Shown here in pieces: positions 46,666-56,727 of a DNA stretch of 64,000 nt. The notes under the pieces were generated by a model. The model was not told the origin of the DNA and made no database searches. It was given only the letters and a program-made list of their open reading frames with translations. The first letter of the stretch is position 1, and every line of letters begins with the position of its first letter. This DNA is from Erythrobasidium yunnanense. Its lineage: Eukaryota > Basidiomycota > Cystobasidiomycetes > Erythrobasidiales > Erythrobasidiaceae. The stretch lies in NCBI GenBank assembly GCA_001600175.1, contig BCJC01000004.1:1488001-1552000 (forward strand). The letters run 5' to 3'. The position numbers and the translations under genes are program-made.

Positions 46666-47583
46666 TCGCTGCAGAGTATTCGCTGTTCGGTAATCGCTAC
46701 GTGTGACTCAAAGATGGTCGGTCTATTCTTGCGCAGATCAAGGAGCGTGAAGCAGCAGCAGCCAGCGCGGGGCAGAGAGGAAGCCGTCTTGAAGATGTCA
46801 GATAGAACGATAGTGATTGGAGCAGAAGCAAGCCTGCATCTCCGTCCCCAAAGAACCTCAAATCCTGACACACAGACCGATGGACGATCGAGTGCCGAAG
46901 AAAGGTCCAACGGCTCGAAGATCGAAAGAAAAGTCTGCGAGGGCAAATTGTGATGTTGACAGGCAATCTTCATGCTCTTGGAAGTGGTATAATCCACAGT
47001 AAATCGGTGGGCAGGACCAGTCAAGTCCGACGGGCAGTCAAGCGCGTCAAGTCGCGTCCACCGCCTAAGCCTCGACATATGTTTAGGTCTGCGCGCTGTA
47101 TCTTTCTTATACTGAGTACAAGCTTCCTACATGTCAGTGCGGCGCCTCGCAGGCCGGAGATGATTGGCTTGTTCCATGTTGACTCTCTAACCGAGCTTTT
47201 GCCTGTTTCGTCGCAGCAGCAGCAGAGCCAGACGCCTATATACATGTGTTGAAAGTGTGTCGGTGACGACTTCCTTCTTTGTTTAGTGGCTTACGTTCGA
47301 TAATCGCTGAAGAGCCCATACTATTCAGGAGACCTTAATGTCGAGGAGCTTGAATCCACTTCTGGCTTGTGCATAAGACTACAGTACCTTGAGACTTTGC
47401 GTGTTTAACCGTGCAGCGTGCATATCTTGCCATCGATGTCTAAACCTGCTACGCCGATCACCTTCCAAGGCATGGCGGATGGCCGCGAGTGACGATGGTG
47501 CATCCCTTGAAGTATACCGGTCGTGTACCGTGGCCCAAAAGCGCTCCGCAGATGCTTGACGGGACAACGCATCAATCGCTGAG
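46666..47583. other. Intergenic region
   Basis: 918 bp upstream of the MFS gene and downstream of the molybdopterin synthase gene. It holds a short CAG run (about 47211-47226) and open frames of 60-138 codons that look like chance. No RNA gene, repeat or mobile element is recognised. Confidence 0.5.
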
Positions 47584-48261
47584 TCACTTCGGAAAGTTCT
47601 CCTTCCACAGCTTGTCGTCGGTACCCTCGTATACCTCGCGCTTCCATATCTCTACACGCTTCTTGACTTCCTCCAGTATCCATTCGCAAGCTCTGAAAGC
47701 TTCTTTACGATGCGGACTTGATACGCATATGCTGATCGAGCTTTCTTTTGGGCCCACGACGCCTAGGCGATGTATGAGCGATACGGCAGTGAGGGAGACA
47801 GATTTACGAAGTGAGGAGACGGAGACGGTCTGCTGGATGAGATCTGTTTTCGGAGGTGTGGGCTGAGGAGCGGAGGTTGTAGAAGCAGTGTAGGAGGGGT
47901 AGTCTGGCCAGTCGAACGAGAATGCGCCTTGTAATGATAAATGACGAGCTTCCTCTACTATCTTGAGCATTGTCTTGATTGCCATGGATGGATATGCTTC
48001 GTATTCGAGAAGGACCACCTTCTTGTCTTCGGACAGCACGCAGAGCATTAGCGAAAGGAAAAAGATGATTCTATCGATGAATCTACCTTGGAAAGTGTCT
48101 CTGGTCGTCCCTACAAAGCTGCAGATTGCGCCAGCTGAAGCATCGCGAACATGGTCGATCTCTTTCGTCTCATCGAGCTTCTCCCACGTCAGCCCAACAC
48201 GGTCGCCAGCGTCGGTCTGCACGAAGATGGGAGCTTGTTCTTGGCTATCTGAAGTGCTCAT
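47584..48261 (-). CDS. Molybdopterin synthase catalytic (large) subunit, MoaE/MOCS2B family
   Basis: MoaE joins sulfur from the small subunit's thiocarboxylate to precursor Z, making molybdopterin for the molybdenum cofactor. Landmarks are GAICSFVGTTRDTFQ, KKVVLLEYEAYPSMAIKTM, LIHRLGVVGPKESSISICVS, SPHRKEAFRACEWILEEVKK and the active-site region IWKREVYEGTDDKLWKEN (catalytic Lys). A Ser/Thr/Pro-rich insertion (SYTASTTSAPQPTPPKT) interrupts the domain after the first third. An intron at 48027-48086 (60 nt) is in frame and stop-free. Removing it joins FQ to DKKVVLLEYEAY, as in other members, so the true product is about 205 residues. The start at 48261 is the first ATG. A decayed copy of exon 1 lies at 50222-50350. 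Confidence 0.9.
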   Translation of the reverse strand: MSTSDSQEQAPIFVQTDAGDRVGLTWEKLDETKEIDHVRDASAGAICSFVGTTRDTFQGRFIDRIIFFLSLMLCVLSEDKKVVLLEYEAYPSMAIKTMLKIVEEARHLSLQGAFSFDWPDYPSYTASTTSAPQPTPPKTDLIQQTVSVSSLRKSVSLTAVSLIHRLGVVGPKESSISICVSSPHRKEAFRACEWILEEVKKRVEIWKREVYEGTDDKLWKENFPK

Positions 48262-48443
48262 CGTGCTCTTTACACGACTTGGGCGGAGTTAAAGCTACGT
48301 CTGCAGGCTCAAGAGCCTGCCCTGCCTTGACAACAGCACGCAAGCATAAAATACACTAAAAATTACAGTCACACAGCGTGTATAAGGGTATTGTACGCTG
48401 CTCGATCCTGCGCTCTGATACTTCCATTCATCGGTCCTTCGCC

Positions 48444-49847
48444 CTAAGGACCATTATTATCTTCTCCGAGGTCGTTCTCATTTGGTCCATCTACTGGCGC
48501 TAACGAGAAGGGCCAGCACCAGAAGTTTCTGTATTTGACCTGAACAATCTGCGGGAATCGCGTGGGTCCGATAGTATACCAGGCACCCGCTAACCGACAA
48601 TTCTGCGAAGGCTCGGGTGCGTCGACCTGCTCGAGCCCTCGTTGCATCATGGATGACATGGCCATTTCCCGTACTGCTTCCCATTCCTCTGGATTTGCTA
48701 CCGGCAGACTAATTGGAGGATTTTCATCGCTCGGTAATGAACGTCGCGACGGTGCCCTTATCCAGATCTTGGGGTATGTCTCGAGCTTGATCAAGAAATC
48801 CGACTTCTGCAGCTCGCGTATAAAGCGGAGAAGATTGTTGTCTAGCTTTTCAACTTTGATAGTGAGAGTCTTGGTATTTGGGGGATAACGATGAGCAACT
48901 GAATGCGCCGCCTCCGAGTCTCTGTGGTCGACTTCGCATGTGTGGACTTCAGATGCTAGAAGTCCGAGGTCTGGACCATGCCGGTAGATCGTGTGGTGGG
49001 CATACTCCAGAACCAGATGATGTACCTGCCTAGCTAGAATGTAGAGGCTCGGCACTATAGCCTTCACCATGGCCGCCCTCACTTCATTGTAGGCTTGCGC
49101 ATGTGGTTCCCCAACGGTATCTGAGCGCCGACGCAGGTAGTCTACCGGATCGCTGCCAAAATTAAGGACTTGCAAGCTGCTGAGCCTGCTGGCGAGTTGT
49201 GGGATGATCTCGGCATAGGTGCTTTGATCCCAGTGACATCGGTCAAGAACTAGAGTTCGAAGGTTGCTCAAGGCTGGAGGCGCTATAGCGCGCTCTGTAA
49301 ATATGGAGAAGCCTCGTAGTCGTACTGCGCTCGCGCTGTGTATCCAGCGCAATTTGGTCTCGTCCAAAAGTAGGTTGATAGTCGACCGGCGTTTGGTAGC
49401 GACGGGCTGATCGGCTTCTACAAGTCTGACGACCTCGAGCACGGCTAGACAAGGTATTGCCATAGCCCTTGGAGCATGGTTGACGAAGTCCAAACTTTCG
49501 ACGGTCAGAATTTGCAGATGATCCATGAGACCAATCATGCGAGACAGTACGACTGGTCCACAGCCGATGCCGACAGTGTCGAAGAAACGTACGTAGCCTC
49601 CCAAGGTCGGTCTCAGGTGCATTAGGCTGCCTTGGAACAGGGACATAGCGTCCATGCATCTCGACAGGTCCGGGTTGCCATAAAGGCATCGTCGTCCCAC
49701 CTCTAGCCAAGGGCGTCCAACCAGCATGAAAGCAAGGATGACTGGCTGAGCAGTACAACTCCAATCGCTGATCCTCAATTTGTGCTCAATATCTATCAGA
49801 CGATAGAGAATCCTCTCCAGGACGTCTTCGCAGAGGCGGTGTGCCAT
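48444..49847 (-). CDS. F-box-like tandem family, copy a
   Basis: A 467-residue intronless gene and the first of five paralogues on the minus strand. The N-terminus MAHRLCEDVLERILYRLIDI resembles an F-box start (LP.D.L..I...L), which would link to Skp1 in an SCF ubiquitin ligase; this is inferred and the match is loose. Family landmarks follow: FMLVGRPWLEVGRRCLYGNP, LFQGSLMHL, GCGPVVLSRMIGLM, LDRCHWDQSTYAEIIPQLAS, LYILARQVHHLVLEYAHH, LLASEVHTCEVDHRD, YPPNTKTLTIKVEKLDNNLL and FIRELQKSDFLIKLETYPKI. The regular LxxLxL spacing through the middle suggests a leucine-rich, solenoid-like fold. The protein ends with FWCWPFSLAPVDGP. The reading frame is intact, from the first ATG at 49847. Confidence 0.8.
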   Translation of the reverse strand: MAHRLCEDVLERILYRLIDIEHKLRISDWSCTAQPVILAFMLVGRPWLEVGRRCLYGNPDLSRCMDAMSLFQGSLMHLRPTLGGYVRFFDTVGIGCGPVVLSRMIGLMDHLQILTVESLDFVNHAPRAMAIPCLAVLEVVRLVEADQPVATKRRSTINLLLDETKLRWIHSASAVRLRGFSIFTERAIAPPALSNLRTLVLDRCHWDQSTYAEIIPQLASRLSSLQVLNFGSDPVDYLRRRSDTVGEPHAQAYNEVRAAMVKAIVPSLYILARQVHHLVLEYAHHTIYRHGPDLGLLASEVHTCEVDHRDSEAAHSVAHRYPPNTKTLTIKVEKLDNNLLRFIRELQKSDFLIKLETYPKIWIRAPSRRSLPSDENPPISLPVANPEEWEAVREMAMSSMMQRGLEQVDAPEPSQNCRLAGAWYTIGPTRFPQIVQVKYRNFWCWPFSLAPVDGPNENDLGEDNNGP

Positions 49848-50517
49848 CGATGATGACGTTGACAGACGACTTTCTTTGGCCTTGAATGGAGGAGCAGACG
49901 GGAGAGAAGAGATTCACGAACGAAGCTAAGGGAAAAGTTCAGGAAGACTGGATGGGACAGCGGTCGAAGTGCAGCTGTTCGACCTCAGGATCGAGTCAGC
50001 CTGTCGACGTCAGACTGTTGAATAACATAAAGCTGGGACCTGTCTGACATGATGTCAAGTCGTTACGGGCGCTGTCTCTGCTTCTGACGCTCTTGCGCGG
50101 GACGACCAGCTGTCTGATCAGACACTTCTGTTGACAGCCTGCACGGTCCTAGGAATTGAGAGGACCAGCATACTGGAACCGTAAAAGAACTTCAGCCTCG
50201 TCAGATACAGTGCTAAGCAGCTGTCTCTGGTCATCCCTATCGAGGCTGCAGATTGAAGCGTTGGATGTTTCGTCTTTTACGCTTCTTCAATATGGAGCCA
50301 AGACAGTATGAGCTTTGCTTGTACAAAGATGCAAGCTTGCTGTTGACTATATGATCTGCGCACGATGCTGTTCACGCGCGTTGAGCAGATGCAAGCAGCC
50401 ATTGGGACGGAGCTGAGCTTTCACTGCATGTTGTATACTACCACCTGGTCAGCCATGACTTTTACAACCGCATAGAAGGCATTGTCTCAGCACAAAGCAA
50501 GCGCACAAAACCAGAAA
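49848..50517. other. Spacer between F-box-like copies a and b
   Basis: 670 bp. It holds the probable promoter of copy a, with a GACATGATGTCAAG element (about 50051) some 200 bp upstream of its start. The part near copy b carries the molybdopterin-synthase exon remnant listed separately. Confidence 0.6.
50222..50350 (-). pseudogene. Decayed fragment of molybdopterin synthase exon 1
   Basis: The plus-strand sequence TGTCTCTGGTCATCCCTAT and then GGCTGCAGATTG matches the intact gene at about 48096-48130 (TGTCTCTGGTCGTCCCTAC, GCTGCAGATTG). The likeness goes on with TTTCGTCT, GCTTCT, AAAGATG/GAAGATG, AGCTTG and TTG[AG]CTA in the same order, up to about 48250 in the parent. The fragment is on the same strand as its parent and lies about 170 bp past the stop of copy b. 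The parent exon lies about 190 bp past the stop of copy a. It is non-coding now. Confidence 0.65.
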
Positions 50518-51904
50518 TCACCATGCTTCTCCTCCACCACCGTTGGGATTCTCAGGCTCAACTAATAGCGAGAATGGCCATGACCAGAAGCTCTTATATT
50601 CGACTTGAGCAGAAGTCCATGGTAGCCATTCAATGGCCTCGAGAGACCACCAATCATCGAGCCTCTTTTTCACTACTTGCCTCGCAGAGGGTACAGCCGC
50701 TGCTAGTCCACGTTGCGCTAAGGAGGACATTGTTGACTGCCGAGTCACCTCCCATTCCTCTGGATTTGCTACGGGCAGAGTGATAGGCTCCGCTTCCTCA
50801 TCCCACCCGGTTAAGGACCTCCGCGATTTGAGCCATATTTCCGGGTATGTCTCAAGCTTGGCTAGGTGGTCTGGCTTCTGCAGTTCGCGTAAGAAGCTCA
50901 TGAGGTTGACATCGAGCTTGTTCAACCTGATCCGCAGGTTGCGGACATTGGGAGGATAAGAATGCAGGCCGGAACGCGGGGCACTGAAGTTTACATCTTG
51001 ATGATCCACCTCGCATGTCGACAATGAATTCGACAAGAGACTCAGATTGGGCCGAGCGGAGAAGCTCGTCTCGTTGGCATAGCTTAGCTCTAGATGTTCT
51101 ACTTGCCTTGCCAAGCCGTATAAGGTGGGCAGCTGCTGTTCCACCGCAGAGGCGTCTGCATGAAATGAATTTGGTTCAAGTTCGTATCCCCAGTTAGAGC
51201 GCCTACGCCAGCCTATCTCCTCGTTGTAGCTGCGTCCGAAGTTCTCGATGCAAAGCTCCTTGATCCTGCTGCCAATGTAAGGGACCACCTCGGCATGCGT
51301 GCTGTGATCCCAAATGCATCGGTCCAAAAGTAACTTATGAAGACGGCTTGTAGTAGGCCGCACTATCGCAGTTTGTGCACGGATAAAGAAGCATCTGAGT
51401 CGCACCTCATGCGCACCACATATCCAGAGCAGTTGCATACTATCCAATAGTATGTCTCTGGCCGGTTTGCGCGCGCCTGAGAATCGTGTGATCGTGTTGG
51501 GGCTGGATGAGACCTCCAATAGAGAAAGATTGGGTACAGGAGTGCCTGGCGGGAGATGCACGACAAACTCCAAGCTTTCGGCGAGGAGAATCCTCAGATT
51601 GGGCATGAGGCCTACCATGCGGGATAGCCCGAGTGGTCCCAAGCCAAAGCCAATAGAGTCGAAGCTTCGCACATAGGTCCCCAAGCCTGAAGTATGGTAT
51701 ATCAGGCTTGTTTGAAAGAGATACATTGAGTCTGGCGACTTTGTCAAGTTCGGTGCGCTAAATAGGCGGCGCCTCCCCCAGCATGAATCTGAGGATCGAC
51801 GACTGCGGAACAAACTCATGACTGCTCGAGCTCATCTGCATGTCGATGTTAAGTAGATGAGTGAGAACTCTGTCCAAGATGTCTTCGCACATCAGGTGTG
51901 CCAT
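50518..51904 (-). pseudogene. F-box-like tandem family, copy b, damaged N-terminus
   Basis: The family start MAHLMCEDILDRVLTHLLNI is present at 51904 and reads to SSILRFML. There the next 8 or so residues of the other copies (GRPWLEV-type) are missing and the frame changes, so the initial frame stops soon after (GEAPPI). The rest of the gene is intact in the other frame, from RRRLFSAPNLTKSPDSMYLF to the end at 50518. That frame happens to be open from an ATG at 51819, which would give a 433-residue protein without the F-box-like segment. Landmarks include GPLGLSRMVGLMPNLRIL, LDRCIWDHSTHAEVVPYIGS, YPPNVRNLRIRLNKLDVNLM and FLRELQKPDHLAKLETYPEI; the end is FWSWPFSLLVEPE. Either a recent pseudogene or an expressed, truncated form. 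Confidence 0.6.
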
Positions 51905-52478
51905 GGTCGGTCAAACCTGCAAGGATTGTAAGTCGAGTCTAGGCACCTGAATCCCGGCCTACCTGAGCTTCTCTGTGAGCCGTGTGAATGACAAGCGTGA
52001 GCTTCTAGCTATGGGGGAGAAGGGGAGAAAGACAGCCAGACGAGAGAAGCCAGCTGGGCTGTCCGAAAATGTCTGGCTGGAAAGCCGAGTCAGACGGTCG
52101 ATGTTGCTCATTGTCAGACACGCAGCCCGAGCTTGTCAAACGTGAGGTCATGCCGTTGCGACTGCTATCTCGTAAGCAGCGGCTGCTGATTGACTTGCTT
52201 GAACATTTCGAAGCGAAGGCCAGGGTATTCGTACATTTGACAGTGTTGAGAAGTGTGGAAGCATGCAGAATCAGTCGCATGAGACTGTTCAGACTTCTTC
52301 CCCGTCTCAAGGCGAATCGAGCAAAGTCAAGCAGAAACGATACTAAAGCTTCCTAAGCGTACAGCTGAGTAGATCTACAACATACATCAGCAGTTCGGAG
52401 CAGCAGCTAGATGGCCTGAAGTGCGTAAGCCCCTTGCTGCAGGTCGCCTGTTGACATCCTCGCACCATGTTTCTCACC
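51905..52478. other. Spacer between F-box-like copies b and c
   Basis: 574 bp. It holds a CGTGAGGTCATGCC element at about 52140, some 235 bp upstream of copy b's start, comparable with the motifs before other copies. Open frames across it (52069-52356) have no recognisable content. Confidence 0.5.
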
Positions 52479-53867
52479 TCACCAGACACCTCCTTCATGG
52501 TCCGTAAAATCGTCCTGAGCACCAATATGACCTGCTGGTGTGACAGTGAAGTCCCACGCCCAGAAGCTGGTGTACTTCGCAGACGTGAGTCCCAAAGGCC
52601 CGCTGACCATCAATTCAATGTGCGGAGGTGAAGACGGAGGATGCAAGCCTCTTTGTGACAACGCTTCAACAGCAGCTTGGCGACCTGCGAGCCACGGATC
52701 TGGATTTACCAATGGGATAGGAGGATGAGCTGGGTCGCCCCAGGCCGAAGCTGTTTGTGGTTCCATAGCTTTGATCCATATTTCGGGGAATGCTTCCAGT
52801 TCGGGAAGGTATTCTGGCTTCTGTAATTTTTCGACGAAGCGCAAGAGGCTCCAATACAGTTTGTTGAGCTTGACTACCAATTTTTTTGTCTTCGGAGGAT
52901 AGCGATGTATGTACTGATCACTCCTGCCGGCATCTTCGAGATCTACATCACATGTTTGGATGTCGCCTGTCAGAAGGCTAAGATCTGGAAGGGCGGCAAT
53001 GGTCGCTCCCAGCGGGTAGGATAGCTTTAGGTGTCGGACACATCGAGCTAACCCATAAAAGCTTGGAAGAAGGACATCGCCCACCCCCGGCGTAATTCTG
53101 TCTATACTGAGCGACGAGGTACCCCAGCCCGAGTCGCCGTACTCCTCCGGAACGCCCAGCTTCTCGATCTGTAGACGCTGGATACTGCTGCTCAGCTGCG
53201 GGATCAATTCCGCACAGGTGCTAGGGTCCCAGGTGCAGCGATCGAGGACGAGTCTGCGGAGCTTGTCCAGCACTACAGGAAATTTCGTTGGGCTTTGCAT
53301 GCCTATATGCAGGCAGCGGAATTGAACCTCATGCGCGCTGAATATCCAACGTAGGTTCGAAGAGTCCACCAGCATCACGTCTCGTCTTATTGAAGCTTTG
53401 CTGAAGTGGATCTTAGAGAAGAGCGATTGGGAGCCGAAACCTTCTTCTACAGACTGAGAGCCAAGGACCAGCAACGCGGACAGTTGTGGTACTGGTCTGT
53501 CCCTTGGAAAGTGATTGATAAATTACAAATTTTCCACTTGTAATGTCTGCAGCTCAGGCATCAGGGCGACCAGGCGTGACAGAACGACGGGCCCTAGATG
53601 AATTCCTGTAGCTCTGAATGTTCGTATGTATCTGCCCAAGTCAGTGTTGTGATGTAGTAGGCTAGCTACCAACATAACGACAGAGTCCGGGGATGTGGAG
53701 AAGATCGGGTCTTTGTATAGGTGACGCCATCCGACTTCAAGCCAGGTGCGTCCAACCAGCATGAAGTTGAGGATGAATTGCTGAGATGGATTCCAGCCAA
53801 ATCTCTCGAGCTTGAAGAGGTGCATGAGCACTCTATCAAGTACGTCCTCGCACAAAGCCGGAGTCAT
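52479..53867 (-). pseudogene. F-box-like tandem family, copy c, internal stop
   Basis: The frame starts MTPALCEDVLDRVLMHLFKL at 53867 and follows the family through FMLVGRTWLEVGWRHLYKDP, LGPVVLSRLVALMPELQTLQ to VENL. A TAA follows at about 53523. The same frame goes on FINHFPRDRPVPQLSALLVL to the family's usual end at 52479. In the other copies the stop's position is an Asp, Glu or Thr (ESLDFVNH, ESLEFVVH, SLTFVDH), so one base change explains it. All later landmarks are kept: LDRCTWDPSTCAELIPQLSS, SFYGLARCVRHLKLSYP, YPPKTKKLVVKLNKLYWSLL, VEKLQKPEYLPELEAFPEI and FWAWDFTVTPAG. No other break is seen, which suggests recent loss, or read-through. Confidence 0.7.
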
Positions 53868-54584
53868 CTGCCTGTCATCACGTACGTCAATGGAAGTGCA
53901 CGCTGATAGTTTCAGATGCTGCGCTTACCTTGTTGATGCGGTTGATGTAGAGGCCGGTGGAGGGTGTTGGTGAGCTTGAGGTTGTTAACAGAATGATTGG
54001 AGCAGAGTGAGGAGAGACTTGCCAGGCTTACAAGCACAAGGTAGTCTGACACCAAGAGCCATCCTGTAGTTGAAAGACTTAGCTGGTCAAACGCGGACCG
54101 TTGGCCTCGTACAAGTCGAGGCTCGTCGGACATGATGTCAAGACTCTTCCTCCTGCGAGACGGACCATTGGAGCTGAGTCATCACTTCTCAGCCAGCAGT
54201 CTTCATCTCGCGAGGTGGTCGCTCGTGCTGCTGCCTCTTCACGTCTTGTTACCGTATGCAGCTGTGAGTCCGAAAGTGATTAACGTCTTAGGAGCACTTC
54301 TCCAGCACATCTGGGTTCTGGAAGATGACAAGTAGCATCGTATAGCATGAGATCAACTTCTTCTGCCTGATCTGGGTCGCTCTTCATCGGGAAATCAAGC
54401 AGACTCAAGCCAGGCCAGCTCTTGTTGTCGCAGCTGATCATCCGACACTACAAAAAACCATCCTTGCAGTACTGAACAGATCTATCATAAGCTACTACAC
54501 CAAAAGCCACTCGTCCCCTGCCTGCACTTCCATTCCGTACCCAAGGCTCGTCTTGCAAGGTCTCCCATCACCCGACACATCGCG
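53868..54584. other. Spacer between F-box-like copies c and d
   Basis: 717 bp. It carries GACATGATGTCAAG at about 54130, identical over 14 bases to the element upstream of copy a and about 260 bp before copy c's start. Nothing else is recognised. Confidence 0.5.
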
Positions 54585-55967
54585 TTAGGCGACAGCATCT
54601 CCATCTTGATCTCCTGCGCCTCCTACGCCCGGAGCCTCGCCTTGCAGCTGGACAATGCTGTCTGTCGGCGGCGACAAGGACATGCACCAGAAGCTGCTGT
54701 ATTCGATCAATCCATCGCCGAGAGGTCCCACTCGTTCCACCAACTCGAAAGGCTGATCCTTGACATCAAGTCCTCTCTGAGCCAGAGTTACTGCAGCTAC
54801 TTTTCTAGCCGTTTCCCATCTTTCTACGGCCGACGCAGGAAGCCCGGATGGAGAACCCCAAGGTATCCTTATCCAGATGTAAGGATGCGTGTCAAGCTTG
54901 TCAAGATACTCCGGGTTCTTTAGATCTTCTATGAACGAGAGAAGCTGGTAGTCTAGCTCGTTGAGCTTTACGTAGAAGTTCCTCGCGTTATGAGGATAAA
55001 AGTGCATGTACGCATGGATTGATGTTGAGCCTTGATAGTCAATCTCGAGCATCTTGATGTCTGAAGATAGTAGGCTCAGGTTTGGACCTGCTCCGAAGAT
55101 ACAGTTTGCCGCATATTGGACGTGAAGCCGCGTAACGTGCCGACCAAGGCCATAGAAGCTTGGTAACATGGACTGGATAAGAGCAGGGTTTAGCTCTCTA
55201 GGCGGCCGCTGAGCGCTCTGGATCCAAGTGAAAGGGTCCGTTCGACTAGGCCAGTCCGAGCTGGTCAGCCCAAAATCGACGAACAATAGCTCCTTGACGC
55301 TGTTGCTTATTTGCGGAATGACCTCAACGCAAGTGCTGTTGTCCCATTCGCAGCGGTCGAGCAGGAGTGTATTGAGATTTTTGGCTTTGGATGATGCTCT
55401 TATTGCACTCGATGCGTATATACGAAGTCCACTGAGGTGACATTCGCGTGTGTAGAGGATCCAGTCTAGTTTTGTGCCATCTATATCGAGGTATCGGCTC
55501 CCTTTGCGCCGAAGCGCAAGCGAGGAAGCTGCATCCATTGATGCGTGCACGGCCAGTCGAGACAATTTCGGAGGGCACGCCGCGTCCGGGTAGTGCGCAA
55601 TGAATTCCATGCCGTCTACGTCCAATGCCTGTAGATTGGGCATGACGGAGACCATTCTTGCCAGCATTAAGTGCCCGATTCCCGTTCTTCTGACTTGGAA
55701 GTTGCGTACATAGGTGCCCAGATCATTGTTCAGGTGTAGAATACTCGTTTGAAAAAGAAAGACGGAGTCTGACGATTCTCGAATGTCAGGCTCAATGTAT
55801 AGACGCTGTCTTCCGATCTCAAGCCACGAGCCGCTAACCAGCATGAAGTTGAGTACGACACAGCAACAATGGCCATCCTCATCCTCTGCCTCCGCTTGAA
55901 GGAGAAAGGCCAGGATTTTGCGTAGGACATCCTCGCACAACCGAGGCGGTACCATGCTGCTCATCAC
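54585..55967 (-). CDS. F-box-like tandem family, copy d
   Basis: An intact, intronless 460-residue gene. It begins MMSSMVPPRLCEDVLRKILA, so the F-box-like start is preceded by a few extra residues. Landmarks: LNFMLVSGSWLEIGRQRLYI, LFQTSILHLNNDLGTYVRNF, MLARMVSVMPNLQALDVDGM, LDRCEWDNSTCVEVIPQISN, LPSFYGLGRHVTRLHVQYAA, LSLLSSDIKMLEIDYQG, FYVKLNELDYQLLSFIEDLK and NPEYLDKLDTHPYIWIR. The end is FWCMSLSPPTD followed by a Gly-rich tail. It is one of the more diverged copies: the histidine-rich YPPN.. motif is FYPHNARN here. No signal peptide or membrane segment. The role is unknown; substrate-adaptor function in ubiquitination is inferred from the F-box-like start only. Confidence 0.8.
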   Translation of the reverse strand: MMSSMVPPRLCEDVLRKILAFLLQAEAEDEDGHCCCVVLNFMLVSGSWLEIGRQRLYIEPDIRESSDSVFLFQTSILHLNNDLGTYVRNFQVRRTGIGHLMLARMVSVMPNLQALDVDGMEFIAHYPDAACPPKLSRLAVHASMDAASSLALRRKGSRYLDIDGTKLDWILYTRECHLSGLRIYASSAIRASSKAKNLNTLLLDRCEWDNSTCVEVIPQISNSVKELLFVDFGLTSSDWPSRTDPFTWIQSAQRPPRELNPALIQSMLPSFYGLGRHVTRLHVQYAANCIFGAGPNLSLLSSDIKMLEIDYQGSTSIHAYMHFYPHNARNFYVKLNELDYQLLSFIEDLKNPEYLDKLDTHPYIWIRIPWGSPSGLPASAVERWETARKVAAVTLAQRGLDVKDQPFELVERVGPLGDGLIEYSSFWCMSLSPPTDSIVQLQGEAPGVGGAGDQDGDAVA

Positions 55968-56727
55968 ACATCAGTCAAGGTCTGGGAAACTATGAAGCTG
56001 GCTAGAAGTACCTGCTCTGCGCCCTAATGCTGCTAGAAGGCCAAGATGGTGAAATCGAGAGCAGAGGAGCCGTCTTGCGTCTGGGAGCGAGGTGTCCATC
56101 TGCACGAGTCAGACATACGGATGCTCAACTCGTTGCTGCGCGTCAAACGTCATGTCACAGACGTTAGGCCTGCTTGGTTTGCCGAGACTGGACAGGCGCG
56201 TCAGACGAGGCGACAGCTACTGTCCAGACTGCCATGTCCTCTTGCATCATAGTGCAGCTTCTTGCATGATGCCATCTCTTGTGACGGGCCAGGTTTTCTT
56301 TCGGACAGCGTCTGGGCCATGAAAGCAAGGCTGCCTTCTCAGCTTGTCGCAAGCGTTGGAGCTACGGTGTTCGATACAGTACAAGAGCACGGTATCTTAG
56401 TCGAGCTTGCTGATACTCGACGTGTCTTCTCGAGACTTGAATCCGTCGGCGGTTTTCGCGGGCATCGAGAGAAACCAGAAGATAGATCTACACGCAGATA
56501 AAGGGTTTGCCCGAATAAAGCCCATGTCTCGTGCTTGCAGAGCTTGCCTATGCTGCATAGAAGCGCTCTTCGCTGTGTCCAGCACCTCAAATTCACACGG
56601 TCCTTCGCTATTGCTTAGACAAAGTAGCTGAAGACTGGAGAGCTCCGTTCAGGCTAGAGGTCTCTGATTCTTCGCTCGTAACCCGTGTTGAACAGGTTTG
56701 TCTTCGTCCAAAGCAACCCGCTCAACC
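55968..56727. other. Spacer upstream of F-box-like copy d
   Basis: 760 bp between the divergent copy d and the small acidic-protein gene. It contains AACGTCATGTCACAG at about 56146, some 180 bp before copy d's start, resembling the elements upstream of the other copies. Short frames here have no recognisable content. Confidence 0.5.

Noticed and set aside
53500-53523. A 24-nt intron removing the stop in copy c
   Set aside because: GT...AG ends exist by chance, but this is far below the 43-75 nt range of introns here and leaves no room for a branch site. The family has sequence, not a gap, at this place.
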